Source of the DNA: an uncultured Pelagibacteraceae bacterium
GTDB taxonomy: Bacteria; Pseudomonadota; Alphaproteobacteria; Pelagibacterales; Pelagibacteraceae
DNA: 64,000 nt
Assembly: GCA_902579985.1 (NCBI GenBank)
Contig: CACHIV010000001.1
Location: 1-64,000, forward strand
Direction of reading: 5' to 3'
Shown here: positions 29,644-39,681 of the stretch, one piece after another
Layout of the letters: each line of letters opens with the position of its first letter
Numbering within the stretch: position 1 is the stretch's first letter
The notes under the pieces: generated by a model
The model's database searches: none
What the model was told of the DNA's origin: nothing
Seen by the model: the letters and a program-made list of their open reading frames with translations, nothing else
Translations under genes and position numbers: made by a program

Positions 29644-30429
29644 ATGAATAAATCACTTAGAAATAAAAAAATTTTAATATCTGCGGGTGCTTCCGGTATT
29701 GGTTGGGCAACTGCTAAAGTCTGTCTATCAAAAGGGGCAACTGTTTATATATGTGATATAGAATCAAAATACTTAAATAAAGTTAAAAAACATCGGCTTA
29801 ACAATAAAAAATTATTTGTTTATCACTGTGATGCCTCAAATGAGATAGATGTAAATGAATTATTTATAAAAATTTCTAAAAGAACAAAAAAACTAGATTG
29901 TTTAATTAATAATGTTGGTGTCGCTGGACCAACAGGAACTATTGAAAAATTATCTTCTAAACACTGGGAAAAAACTTTAAAAATAAATGTAATCAGTCAT
30001 TTCTATTTTACTAAACTTGCTATTCCAATGTTAAAAAGAAATAAAGGGGGATCAATTATTAATATGGCATCTGGAGCAGGTATAATGGGTTTTCCACTTA
30101 GATCTCCTTATGCAGCAAGCAAATGGGCTATAGTCGGAATAACTAAAACTTTAGCAATGGAGCTTGGAAAATTTAAAATAAGGGTAAATGCAATATGTCC
30201 TGGAACTGTAAAGGGTGATAGAATGGTTAGAGTAATAAGGGATAAATCTAAATTTTTAAAAATTTCAAAAAAATCCATAGAAAAGGAATTTATTTCTATG
30301 GCATCGATTAATAGCTGGATTTATGAAGAAGACATTGGATATATGTGTAGCTTTTTAATTTCAAATGATGCAAAAAGGATTTCAGGTCAAATAATAGGGG
30401 TCGATGGTAATGCGACGAGACTGGATTAA
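29644..30429 (+). CDS. Short-chain dehydrogenase/reductase
   Basis: ILISAGASGIGWATAKV, NNVGVAGP, SPYAASKWAIVGITKTLAMELGKFKIRVNAICPG. Confidence 0.9.
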   Translation: MNKSLRNKKILISAGASGIGWATAKVCLSKGATVYICDIESKYLNKVKKHRLNNKKLFVYHCDASNEIDVNELFIKISKRTKKLDCLINNVGVAGPTGTIEKLSSKHWEKTLKINVISHFYFTKLAIPMLKRNKGGSIINMASGAGIMGFPLRSPYAASKWAIVGITKTLAMELGKFKIRVNAICPGTVKGDRMVRVIRDKSKFLKISKKSIEKEFISMASINSWIYEEDIGYMCSFLISNDAKRISGQIIGVDGNATRLD

Positions 30430-31370
30430 TTTCTAATTTTCTGTTCGTATTTTTTTCTTAGTTTTAATAAATCAACTAAATATTCGTCTCTAATATTAGA
30501 AATTTTTGCCACTGATTTTCCTTTAGATTGTTTTTTTGTTCCACTTACCAATTTATTAATTAGTTTTTTTGACAATTTGGGAGATCTAAGTTTAGTCCAA
30601 GGAAGTTTTAAAGCAGGTCCAAATTGTTCTAACATATGTTTCATTCCAAACTTTCCTCCGGCAAGATGAAAAGTTAAAAAAGTGCCCATTAAAGACCATC
30701 TTAATCCCGGTCCATCTTCAATAGCTCTGTCTAAATCCTCAGTGCTTGCGTGGCCCTCATTTATAATGTGAAGACCTTCTCTCCATAATGCTTCTTGTAA
30801 TCTGTCAGATAAATAACCTGGTAGTTCATGTTTAACCATAATGGGCTTCATAGATATGGATTTATAAAATCTATTTGCTTTTGTTAGAATTGCTTCAGAT
30901 GTTTTTTTTCCAGGTACAATTTCTAAAGCTGGCAAAATATAAACAGGATTAAATGGATGTCCTATTATGCCTCTTTTTGGGTTTTTACATTTTGAATAAA
31001 TTCTACTTGGAAGTAATCCAGATGAGCTAGATGAAATAATTGCATTTGTTTTTGCAAATTTTCCGATTTTGCTAATTAACTTGATTTTCAAAGAATAGTT
31101 TTCAGTTGCACATTCTTGTATAAAATCTGCATCTTTCAATGTTTCTTTAAGAGATGTTAAATATTTTAAATTTTTAAGATTAATTTTTTTTTTATTAAAA
31201 AGTTTTTTTGTATGAGGCAATGCTCTTTTTATTTCAACTATTAGTTTTTTTTTTAACTTAAGATCTTTGTCAAATGCATAAACAATTTTATTATGAGCCA
31301 AAAAGCGAATAATCCATCCGGTACCAATCACACCAGTACCAACTACTGCAACCTTTTTTATTTTAGACAT
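30426..31370 (-). CDS. 3-hydroxyacyl-CoA dehydrogenase family, probable L-carnitine dehydrogenase
   Basis: VAVVGTGVIGTGWIIRFLAHN, IIGHPFNPVYILPALEIVPG, GGKFGMKHMLEQFGPALKLPWTKL. Confidence 0.75.
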   Translation of the reverse strand: MSKIKKVAVVGTGVIGTGWIIRFLAHNKIVYAFDKDLKLKKKLIVEIKRALPHTKKLFNKKKINLKNLKYLTSLKETLKDADFIQECATENYSLKIKLISKIGKFAKTNAIISSSSSGLLPSRIYSKCKNPKRGIIGHPFNPVYILPALEIVPGKKTSEAILTKANRFYKSISMKPIMVKHELPGYLSDRLQEALWREGLHIINEGHASTEDLDRAIEDGPGLRWSLMGTFLTFHLAGGKFGMKHMLEQFGPALKLPWTKLRSPKLSKKLINKLVSGTKKQSKGKSVAKISNIRDEYLVDLLKLRKKYEQKIRN

Positions 31371-32257
31371 TACTTGTGTTTAACAAGCTTTAACTTTTCT
31401 CTTGTCTCTGAAGGAGTCATTATGGAATAACCTAATTCATCAACTATTCTTATTGCCTTTTCAACTAATTGAGCATTAGTTGCAAGCTTTCCTTTGGATA
31501 AATATAAATTATCTTCAAGCCCTACTCTTGGATTTCCACCCAATAAAACTGTTTGGGCAACAAATGGCATTTCATTTTTTGAAATAGCAAATCCTGACCA
31601 TACACCCTCTTTTGGCATTATATCTTTCATTGCTTGTATTGCTAAAGTCGTTGCAGGTGCTCCCCAAGGTATTCCAAGGCACATTTGAAACATGGGAGGA
31701 TCACTTAACAAACCTTCTTTATATAGTTGTGAACCAAACCACATATTACCTAAATCAAAAGCTTCGATTTCAGGTTTAACTTTTATATCTTTTAATTTTT
31801 TTGCAGCTTTTCTTAAATCATTTGGAGTGTTAACTGTAATTACTGAACTATCTCCAAAGTTTAAAGTTCCTGCGTCTAATGTACAGATCTCAGGAAGGAA
31901 TTGTTCTACGTTGGCAATTCTTTCCATCACATTTGCCATATCTGTCATTGGTCCAAATTCAAGAGGATTATTCCCTTGTCCAATATCAAGATCTCCACCC
32001 ATTCCAGTGGTTAAATTCAAAATTACATCTGTGCCACTTGATCTAATTCTATCTACGACTTCCTTATATAGTTCTAATCTTCTGCTTGGAGTTCCGTCTT
32101 CCTCTCTAACATGAATATGTGCAATTGCAGCTCCCGCTTTAGCAGCCTCAATAGATGCATTTGCTATTTGTTCTGGAGTTTTTGGTAAATTTGGATGTTT
32201 ACTGGCTGTATCACCAGAACCAGTTACTGCACAAGTTACAAAAACTTTATTGTCCAT
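31370..32257 (-). CDS. BKACE/3-keto-5-aminohexanoate cleavage family, probable dehydrocarnitine cleavage enzyme
   Basis: VTCAVTGSGDTASKHPNLPKTPEQIA, AAIAHIHVREEDG, NLTTGMGGDL, GNPRVGLEDNLYLSKG; adjacent to the carnitine-dehydrogenase-like gene. Confidence 0.8.
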   Translation of the reverse strand: MDNKVFVTCAVTGSGDTASKHPNLPKTPEQIANASIEAAKAGAAIAHIHVREEDGTPSRRLELYKEVVDRIRSSGTDVILNLTTGMGGDLDIGQGNNPLEFGPMTDMANVMERIANVEQFLPEICTLDAGTLNFGDSSVITVNTPNDLRKAAKKLKDIKVKPEIEAFDLGNMWFGSQLYKEGLLSDPPMFQMCLGIPWGAPATTLAIQAMKDIMPKEGVWSGFAISKNEMPFVAQTVLLGGNPRVGLEDNLYLSKGKLATNAQLVEKAIRIVDELGYSIMTPSETREKLKLVKHK

Positions 32258-32292
32258 ATTATTATAATCTAATATAATTCAAAATTAATAAA

Positions 32293-33021
32293 ATGAAAAT
32301 AACTGAATTACAAAAAGATTTAGCTGCAACATTCAGATGGGCCGCAAGATTAAACATGAATGAAGGGGTTGCAAATCATTTCAGTGCGTGTGTACCTGGT
32401 TCATCTACTGATTTTTACGTAAATAAAGCTGGTATTCATTTTAGTCAAATTAAAGCAAGCGATTTAATTTTGGTCACCAAAGATAATATTGAAGATTTGA
32501 AAACTAAACCAGATGTTGTTGATGCTACTGCTATAAGTATTCATGGTACAATTCATCAAAAAGTTCCTCATGCTAAATGTATTTTTCATGTGCATTCTAA
32601 ATATTCAACTGCTTTATCTGCATTAAAAGATGCAATACTTCCACCAATTGATCAAAATACAATGAGATTTTTTAATAGGGTTTCTATTTATAACGAATAC
32701 GGAGGAATGGGTTTTGAAGATGAGTCAATTAAAATGGCTAGTGCTTTAGGAAATAAACAGCATATGCTTTTAGCAAATCATGGAATATTGACTACCGGTG
32801 AAACAATATCTGAAGGATTTGATGCTTTATATTATTTCGAGAAATCTGCTGAGACTTATTTAACAGCGCTATCAACTAATAAAGAATTAAATATTGTATC
32901 AAATGAAATCGCAGAAAAAACAGCTCAAGAATGGTCAGATTATCCTTCTGATCTTGCTAGAGCTCATTTAGATCAAATAAGATTAATTCTGGATAAAGAA
33001 GAGCCAGATTATAAAGATTAA
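32293..33021 (+). CDS. Class II aldolase/adducin-family protein
   Basis: NEGVANHFSACVPG, CIFHVHSKYSTALSAL, MLLANHGILTTGETISEGFDALYYFEKSAE. Confidence 0.88.
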   Translation: MKITELQKDLAATFRWAARLNMNEGVANHFSACVPGSSTDFYVNKAGIHFSQIKASDLILVTKDNIEDLKTKPDVVDATAISIHGTIHQKVPHAKCIFHVHSKYSTALSALKDAILPPIDQNTMRFFNRVSIYNEYGGMGFEDESIKMASALGNKQHMLLANHGILTTGETISEGFDALYYFEKSAETYLTALSTNKELNIVSNEIAEKTAQEWSDYPSDLARAHLDQIRLILDKEEPDYKD

Positions 33022-33022
33022 A

Positions 33023-33853
33023 ATGATAAAAACACATTTACTTTCAGGTGCTATAGGAGCAGAAATAACTGGAATAGACTTAAAAGATTCTTCAATTGAT
33101 AATTGGAATAAAATAAATGATTTATTATTGGAGCATAAAGCTCTTTTTTTTAGAGACCAAGATATATCTTCAGAAGAGCAGATTAATTTAGCTAAGCATT
33201 TTGGACCTTTAGAGAAACATATATATGTAAAAGGAAGAGAAGAATATCCAGAAATTCTAAGAATAATTAAAGAGCCTAATGAAAAACATCAATGGGGTGA
33301 AACTTGGCATACAGATGTTAGTTATAATCCAAAGCCAACAAAAGTAATTATTTTAAGATCTTTAAAAATACCACCTGTTGGTGGAGATACAATGTTTGCC
33401 AATATGGAAGTAGCATATGAAACATTAGATGATGAATTGAAAGATAAAATTAAAGGAAAAAAAGCAGTTCATAGTTCTTTAGGGGCAGCAGCATTTGTAG
33501 ACGCATATAAAGCTATGGAAGGAAATGGAAATTTAGATGAGTACTCTAATTCTCATCCTGTAGTAAGGACACATCCTGAAACTGGAAAAAAAATATTATA
33601 TGTAAATTCAATGTATACAAAAAGAATTTTAGATATGGAAAAAATTGAAAGTGATAAAATTTTAAATCAAATTTTTAAACACCAAGAGAGACTAGACTTT
33701 ACATGTAGATTTAAATGGACTGAAAATGCTGTAGCCATTTGGGATAATAGAAGTACCTTACATCAAGGTCTAACTGATTTTTTTCCTGGTAGGGGTTTAG
33801 GTTATGAAAGGGTAATGGATAGGATTGCTATAGAGGGCGATCACCCACAATAA
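33023..33853 (+). CDS. TauD/TfdA-family Fe(II)/2-oxoglutarate dioxygenase
   Basis: GETWHTDVSYNPKPTKVIILRSLKIPPVGGDTMFANM, VAIWDNRSTLHQGLTDFFPG. Confidence 0.9.
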   Translation: MIKTHLLSGAIGAEITGIDLKDSSIDNWNKINDLLLEHKALFFRDQDISSEEQINLAKHFGPLEKHIYVKGREEYPEILRIIKEPNEKHQWGETWHTDVSYNPKPTKVIILRSLKIPPVGGDTMFANMEVAYETLDDELKDKIKGKKAVHSSLGAAAFVDAYKAMEGNGNLDEYSNSHPVVRTHPETGKKILYVNSMYTKRILDMEKIESDKILNQIFKHQERLDFTCRFKWTENAVAIWDNRSTLHQGLTDFFPGRGLGYERVMDRIAIEGDHPQ

Positions 33854-33863
33854 ATATAAAAAT

Positions 33864-35447
33864 TTGAAATTTGATTATTTAATTATTGGAGCAGGTACAG
33901 CTGGATGCGTTCTAGCAAATAGATTGACTGAAAAATCAGAAAATAAAGTTGCTGTTTTTGAGGCGGGTAAAAATAGTGATATTTGGAAAGTAAACATGCC
34001 ACTTGCTATTCTTTATGCAATGCATGATCCAAAATATAATTATAAATATTATTCAGAACCTGAACCTTACTTAAATAACCGAAGATTATTTTGTCCTAGA
34101 GGAAAAATGGTTGGTGGGTGCTCAGCACATAATGGAATGGTTTATGTTAGAGGGAATAAAAATGATTATGAAAGATGGGTATCATTTGGATTAAAAAATT
34201 GGAGTTATGAAAAGGTTTTGCCTTTTTTTAAGAAAATTGAAACCTGGTCAGAGGGAGAAAATGAATTTAGAGGTGGCAATGGTATACTTCCAATTAACCA
34301 ATCTAAAAATAAAAATCCCTTATTCAGAGCCTTCTTAAATTCAGCTAAAGAAGCAGGATACAACTTGAATAGTGATATGAATGGAGAAGATCAAGAAGGA
34401 TTTGGTATGTATGACGTTACTATCCATAAAGGCGAAAGAGCTAGCGCATCAAAATATTATTTAAATCCTGCTAAAAAAAGGAGTAACTTGCAAGTTTTTA
34501 CTCAGTCTTTTGTAGAAAAAATAATTTTTGAGGGAAAAAAAGCAATTGGTATTGAAGTCAAGATTAAAAATAAAGTCGAAAAAATTTATGCAAATAAAGA
34601 AATTATTCTTAGTGGCGGTTCAATAAACTCTCCACAATTACTTATGATTTCTGGAGTGGGTCCAGCTGATCATTTAAAAGATCAAGGTATCAAAGTAGTT
34701 CACAATTTAAAGGGGGTTGGGAAAAATCTCCAAGATCATTTAGAAACTTATATACAACAAGAATGTAGAACACCTGACACTTTATATTCGTACGTTAATA
34801 AATTGAGAATGTTAAAAATAGGTATTCAATGGTTTCTAAATAAGAGTGGTCCATGTGCAACTTCTTTTTTAGAAGCAGGAGGATTTTGTAAATCATCAGA
34901 AGATAAGAAATATCCAAATATACAATTTCATTTTTTTCCTGCTTTTGTAATTGATCATGGAAATGTAGACCCTGACAGACATGGATATCAACTTCACGCT
35001 AGTTTAAATCAACCAAAAAGTAGAGGTTATATTAATCTTAAGACCTCTAATCCTTATGATTATCCTAAAATTCAATTCAATTATTTAGAAAATGAATATG
35101 ACTTAAATGAAACAGTCAAATGTGTAAAAGTAGCAAGAAAAATATTAAACCAAGATGCAATGAAACCTTATGCGGGTAAAGAAATTGGCCCTGGAGAAAA
35201 TGCTAAAAGTGACAGTGAAATTGCCGAATATATCAGATCTAAGTCCGAAACTGCTTATCATCCCTCATGTACTTTAAAAATGGGCATAGATGACTTGTCA
35301 GTTGTTGATGAAAAATTAAAAATTCATGGATTAGAAAATATTAGAGTTGCAGACGCTTCGGTAATGCCTGAGATAACAAGTGGTAACTTAAATGCACCCA
35401 CTTTGATGATAGGAGAGAGAGCTTCAGATTTTATTTTAAACTCATGA
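33864..35447 (+). CDS. GMC-family FAD oxidoreductase (choline dehydrogenase-like), TTG start
   Basis: DYLIIGAGTAGCVLANRLTE, GGCSAHNGMVYVRG, LSGGSINSPQLLMISGVGP, YHPSCTLKMG, NLNAPTLMIGERASD. Confidence 0.9.
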   Translation: MKFDYLIIGAGTAGCVLANRLTEKSENKVAVFEAGKNSDIWKVNMPLAILYAMHDPKYNYKYYSEPEPYLNNRRLFCPRGKMVGGCSAHNGMVYVRGNKNDYERWVSFGLKNWSYEKVLPFFKKIETWSEGENEFRGGNGILPINQSKNKNPLFRAFLNSAKEAGYNLNSDMNGEDQEGFGMYDVTIHKGERASASKYYLNPAKKRSNLQVFTQSFVEKIIFEGKKAIGIEVKIKNKVEKIYANKEIILSGGSINSPQLLMISGVGPADHLKDQGIKVVHNLKGVGKNLQDHLETYIQQECRTPDTLYSYVNKLRMLKIGIQWFLNKSGPCATSFLEAGGFCKSSEDKKYPNIQFHFFPAFVIDHGNVDPDRHGYQLHASLNQPKSRGYINLKTSNPYDYPKIQFNYLENEYDLNETVKCVKVARKILNQDAMKPYAGKEIGPGENAKSDSEIAEYIRSKSETAYHPSCTLKMGIDDLSVVDEKLKIHGLENIRVADASVMPEITSGNLNAPTLMIGERASDFILNS

Positions 35448-36394
35448 ATAAAATACAGAACAATACTAAAGGCATAATATTCATATTGTTAGGTATGGCA
35501 ACGTTTTCAATTCAAGATGCTTTAATAAAATTTATCTATAATGATTCAGCATTATACGAGCTTTACTTTGGAAGAACTCTAGCAGCAATAATACTTTTAG
35601 TGGGTTATCTTAAAGTTTCCAATAAAAAGATAGATTTAAAAACTCATTATCCTTTATTAACAACTATAAGAGTTATTTGCTTTTTTTTTGGATTTAGTTT
35701 TTTTTATATTTCATTAACATACATGACGCTTGCAACTGCAAATGCATTATTTTTCTGTTGTCCATTTTTTGTTTCAATTCTTGCAATAGTTTTTTTAAAA
35801 GAAAAAATCGGTATCAAAAGGTGGTCTGCTATTATTACTGGTTTTATTGGTGTGTATATTGTTTTAAATCCTAACTTTGATAATTTTAATTATATGAAAT
35901 TAGCACCTGTAGCGTGCGCACTATGTTATGCAATATCAATGACAATTACAAAAATAACATCTGATAAAGATAATGTTTATACTCAAATGTTACATTTATA
36001 CATTGGAGCAATAATAATAAGTATTTTGTTTTTTATTTTTACAGGAAAAGGCCAATTTAATAATTTTAATGATCCTACTTTTCAATTTATTTTTAGAGAG
36101 TGGTTTTCTAACCCATCTTATGCTTGGCCATTTATAATAAGTATGGGGCTAATAAGTGTCTTAGCATTCTATTTTATTTTAAATGCTTACAGCATTGCCT
36201 CTCCGTCTGTAGTCTCTTTGTTTGAATATTCTTTAATTATATGGGCTATTTTAATTGGATATTTTTTATTTGATAGTGTTCCCTCAATAAGGACTTTATT
36301 TGGTGCTACAATAATCATTATTGCTGGAATATATATTTATTTAAGAGAAAAAGTTAAAGAACAGCTTATTGTAAGTGATAATCCAATTAGATAA
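35444..36394 (+). CDS. EamA/DMT-family transporter
   Basis: ATANALFFCCPFFVSILAIVFLKEKIGIKRWSAIITGFIGVYIVLNP; ATGA overlap with the GMC gene. Confidence 0.87.
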   Translation: MNKIQNNTKGIIFILLGMATFSIQDALIKFIYNDSALYELYFGRTLAAIILLVGYLKVSNKKIDLKTHYPLLTTIRVICFFFGFSFFYISLTYMTLATANALFFCCPFFVSILAIVFLKEKIGIKRWSAIITGFIGVYIVLNPNFDNFNYMKLAPVACALCYAISMTITKITSDKDNVYTQMLHLYIGAIIISILFFIFTGKGQFNNFNDPTFQFIFREWFSNPSYAWPFIISMGLISVLAFYFILNAYSIASPSVVSLFEYSLIIWAILIGYFLFDSVPSIRTLFGATIIIIAGIYIYLREKVKEQLIVSDNPIR

Positions 36395-36411
36395 AAAAAA
36401 TTAAATTTTAA

Positions 36412-36948
36412 TTATGAATTTGAGGATTCGGAATCTTCCGAACTTTCTGGATTTGTTTGATTCTCAGATTTAACTACATCTTCTAAAGAAACTTCATTTT
36501 GATCACTAGTATTTTCTTCATCAGCTTGGGTATCCATTTCAGGCTGCGCAGTCTCAGATAATTCTGCTAAATCATCTTTTGAAACTTGAATTTTTTCTGG
36601 AATTTTTCTTGCTCTTTTTGATGGTAAAATTGGGGCTCCACTTTTAGAAATCTCTCCTTTGTACATACTTTCAAAATCATCACCTACTATTTCGTCATCC
36701 TCAGTGCCATCATCAACTTGCTCCACATGTTTTCTAAGTTTATGGACTGCACTATCTGTCAAATCTGAAACTTTTATAGTTTCTTTAGCAATTTCCCTTA
36801 ATGCTATAACAGTATTTTTATCATTATCTTTTTCCAAAGTTGGTTCTATTCCTGAGTTTAGTTGAACAGCTCTTTCCTTTGCAACTAATACTAGTTCGTA
36901 AGGACTCTCAACTTTATCTACACAATCTTCTACGGTTACTCTAGCCAT
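36412..36948 (-). CDS. rpoZ: RNA polymerase omega subunit with a long acidic C-terminal extension
   Basis: [31 protein letters not shown] ... [16 protein letters not shown], then about 110 aa rich in D/E/S. Confidence 0.88.
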   Translation of the reverse strand: MARVTVEDCVDKVESPYELVLVAKERAVQLNSGIEPTLEKDNDKNTVIALREIAKETIKVSDLTDSAVHKLRKHVEQVDDGTEDDEIVGDDFESMYKGEISKSGAPILPSKRARKIPEKIQVSKDDLAELSETAQPEMDTQADEENTSDQNEVSLEDVVKSENQTNPESSEDSESSNS

Positions 36949-36985
36949 GGAGATTATCTACACAGTGACTCAAAAAAAATCAAGT

Positions 36986-38200
36986 TTAATTTGATAAATA
37001 TTTAGGATTTAACTTTTTTCTAACTGAATAAAGCGAAATTATAGATAAAGAAATATAGATTACAGATATTAAAGCAATTTGTTCAATTGAAAAACCTCTA
37101 TCAATTAATAAGCCAAATAAAGCTGTACCAAAAGCTGTAGAAAAAACCATTAAAGCAGTGGTAAGTGCTTTAATTGACCCAATGTATTTTACTCCATAAA
37201 TCTCAGCCCATGTTGAAGACCCCAAAACATTTGCTAAACCATTGGAAATACCTATTAGTCCTAGAAATATAAATGCAGATATAGGGGTATCAAAAAAAAT
37301 TAAAACTAAAGCTGAAATTAACAAAGGAATATTCATAAAAATAATTAATTTTCTACTAGTAAATTTATCAATAAGAAAACCTGAAGCTAATAGAGTAATC
37401 AAAGATAATATAGAGTAAACCATGAATGACTGAGCAATCACAAAAACACCCCATTCTTTTGACTCAGTAATAAATGATTGATAAACAAAAACACCTGTTG
37501 CAATCCACGGCATTGCCAACATATTTAAACAGATAATATAAAATTTGGAATCTTTTAAAACTTCTATTCTTTTCCATTGCTTAATATTTTTTTCTTCAAA
37601 TTTACTATCCTTAATTTCTTCTCTTGAATCAAAATTCAAATCTTTAATTAAAATAAAAGAAATTAATGGCAAAAAAATTAAAATAAAAATTGAAATTGAT
37701 ATCCATATATTCTGCCAAGTAGTTATGGTTAATAAAAAAACAATTAAAACAGGCAAAATAAATTCTGCTGTTGATAAACCAAACCAGCAAGTACTTAAAG
37801 CTTTACCTCTTGATTTAGTAAAATATCTAGTAATTGTTGTTGTTGCAGTATGAGACATCAATCCTTGCCCAGAAAATCTCATAAAAAAAACAGCGATAAA
37901 TAAAAAAGCTATTGATGAAATCTTTGAAAAGAAAAAACAAGAGAAAGATAGAAGCAAAGTTACATAAAAAGCAAATTTAAAGATATTTACATCGTCAATT
38001 TTTTTTCCAACCCAAATTAAAAGAAAACTACTTAGTAATGTTGCTGAGGCATAAATTGAGCCAAATTGTCCATGAGTAATTGAAAGTGTTTCTCTTATAC
38101 TAGAATTAAATAAGCCTAGAAAAAAACTCTGTCCAAAACTTGAAAAAAATGTAAAAATAAATCCAAATATAATTACTTTTAAACTAAAATTATTAAACAT
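36986..38200 (-). CDS. MFS transporter
   Basis: 404 aa, about 12 TM; GSIYASATLLSSFLLIWVGKKIDD, FMRFSGQGLMSH. Confidence 0.85.
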   Translation of the reverse strand: MFNNFSLKVIIFGFIFTFFSSFGQSFFLGLFNSSIRETLSITHGQFGSIYASATLLSSFLLIWVGKKIDDVNIFKFAFYVTLLLSFSCFFFSKISSIAFLFIAVFFMRFSGQGLMSHTATTTITRYFTKSRGKALSTCWFGLSTAEFILPVLIVFLLTITTWQNIWISISIFILIFLPLISFILIKDLNFDSREEIKDSKFEEKNIKQWKRIEVLKDSKFYIICLNMLAMPWIATGVFVYQSFITESKEWGVFVIAQSFMVYSILSLITLLASGFLIDKFTSRKLIIFMNIPLLISALVLIFFDTPISAFIFLGLIGISNGLANVLGSSTWAEIYGVKYIGSIKALTTALMVFSTAFGTALFGLLIDRGFSIEQIALISVIYISLSIISLYSVRKKLNPKYLSN

Positions 38201-38208
38201 AAAAAATT

Positions 38209-39078
38209 ATGAGTTGTAATGTTGCTTTCATAGGTCTTGGTGTCATGGGTTATCCAATGGCTGGTTATATATCAAAAGGTGGTCACAATGTAACTGTTTT
38301 TAACAGAACAAAATCAAAAGCAGAAAAATGGATTAATGAATACAAAGGTAAAATGGCAGATACTCCTGCTGAAGCTGCAAAAGATGCGGAGTATGTCTTT
38401 ACCTGTGTTGGAAATGATAATGATTTAAGAGAAGTAACATTTGGTGACAATGGTACATTTAAAACTATTAAAAAAGGTACAATCTATATTGATAACACTA
38501 CAGCATCAGCAACAATTGCTAGAGAAATTTATGATTATGCAAAGAAAAATGGATTTGGTGCATTAGATGCTCCCGTATCCGGTGGACAAGCTGGTGCAGA
38601 GAATGGTGCGTTAACAGTCATGATTGGTGGTGATCAAGCTGATTTTGATAAAGCAAAAGATAAAATTGATTGCTACAGTAAAAAAATGAAACTGCTTGGT
38701 AAAGCTGGTTGTGGACAATTAGCTAAAATGGTTAACCAAATTTGTATAGCAGGATTAGTGCAAGGATTATCTGAGGGAATTAACTTCGGAATAAAAGCTG
38801 GATTAAATATGGAGGATGTTATTGAAGTAATATCAAAAGGTGCTGCACAATCTTGGCAAATGGAAAATAGATATAAAACAATGATTGATGATAAATTTGA
38901 TTTTGGTTTTGCAGTCGATTGGATGAGAAAAGATTTAAAAATTGCAATGGATGAATCTAAAAATAATGGTTCGTTATTGCCTGTAACAGAACTTGTAGAT
39001 AAATTTTATGGTGAAGTTCAAGGTCTAGGTGGAAATCGTTGGGATACTTCAAGCTTAATTAAGAGATTTAGAAAGTAA
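38209..39078 (+). CDS. 3-hydroxyisobutyrate dehydrogenase-family oxidoreductase
   Basis: VAFIGLGVMGYPMAGYISKGGHNVTVFNRT, DAPVSGGQAGAENGALTVMIGG, GKAGCGQLAKMVNQI. Confidence 0.9.
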   Translation: MSCNVAFIGLGVMGYPMAGYISKGGHNVTVFNRTKSKAEKWINEYKGKMADTPAEAAKDAEYVFTCVGNDNDLREVTFGDNGTFKTIKKGTIYIDNTTASATIAREIYDYAKKNGFGALDAPVSGGQAGAENGALTVMIGGDQADFDKAKDKIDCYSKKMKLLGKAGCGQLAKMVNQICIAGLVQGLSEGINFGIKAGLNMEDVIEVISKGAAQSWQMENRYKTMIDDKFDFGFAVDWMRKDLKIAMDESKNNGSLLPVTELVDKFYGEVQGLGGNRWDTSSLIKRFRK

Positions 39079-39081
39079 AGT

Positions 39082-39681
39082 ATGCAGCCAGCATACTATG
39101 AAAATTTAGGAGAAATTAAAAATAAGTATTGGTCTATGTTGGATGATGCTGTGACTAACAGAAATTCACCCTTTAGAATTCCTGTCTTTATCTGTGCCCA
39201 TCAAGATGAAGTAGATGGAAGAATAGTTGTTTTGCGTAAATCAGACAGACAAAATAATATATTGCAATTTCATACTGATTTAAGATCACCCAAAGTAGAT
39301 ATTCTTAAAAAAAATAAGAATGCTTCTCTAGTTTTCTACGATAAAGAAGAAAAGATACAATTAAGAGTAAAAGTTAAATGTGAAGTTAACAATCAAAATT
39401 TCACAACAGAAGAATCTTGGAAAAAAACTCAGCATATTAGTAGACGTTGTTATTTAACTGATAGTCCTCCAGGAACTACATCGAACAATCCAACATCAGG
39501 AATGATATCTAAACTAGAAGATTTTGATTACACAATGGAACAAAGTGAAGACGGTTATAAAAACTTCACTGTTATTCAGTGTAAAATACAATGTATTGAG
39601 TGGTTATATCTTGCTGCTAAAGGTCATCGAAGAGCAAAATTTAATTTAGAAAGTAATAAAGATACTTGGTTAGTCCCTTAG
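39082..39681 (+). CDS. Pyridoxamine 5'-phosphate oxidase-like flavin-binding protein
   Basis: GRIVVLRKSDRQNNILQFHTDLRSPKVDILKKNKNASLVFYD, C-terminal HRRAKF. Confidence 0.75.
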   Translation: MQPAYYENLGEIKNKYWSMLDDAVTNRNSPFRIPVFICAHQDEVDGRIVVLRKSDRQNNILQFHTDLRSPKVDILKKNKNASLVFYDKEEKIQLRVKVKCEVNNQNFTTEESWKKTQHISRRCYLTDSPPGTTSNNPTSGMISKLEDFDYTMEQSEDGYKNFTVIQCKIQCIEWLYLAAKGHRRAKFNLESNKDTWLVP

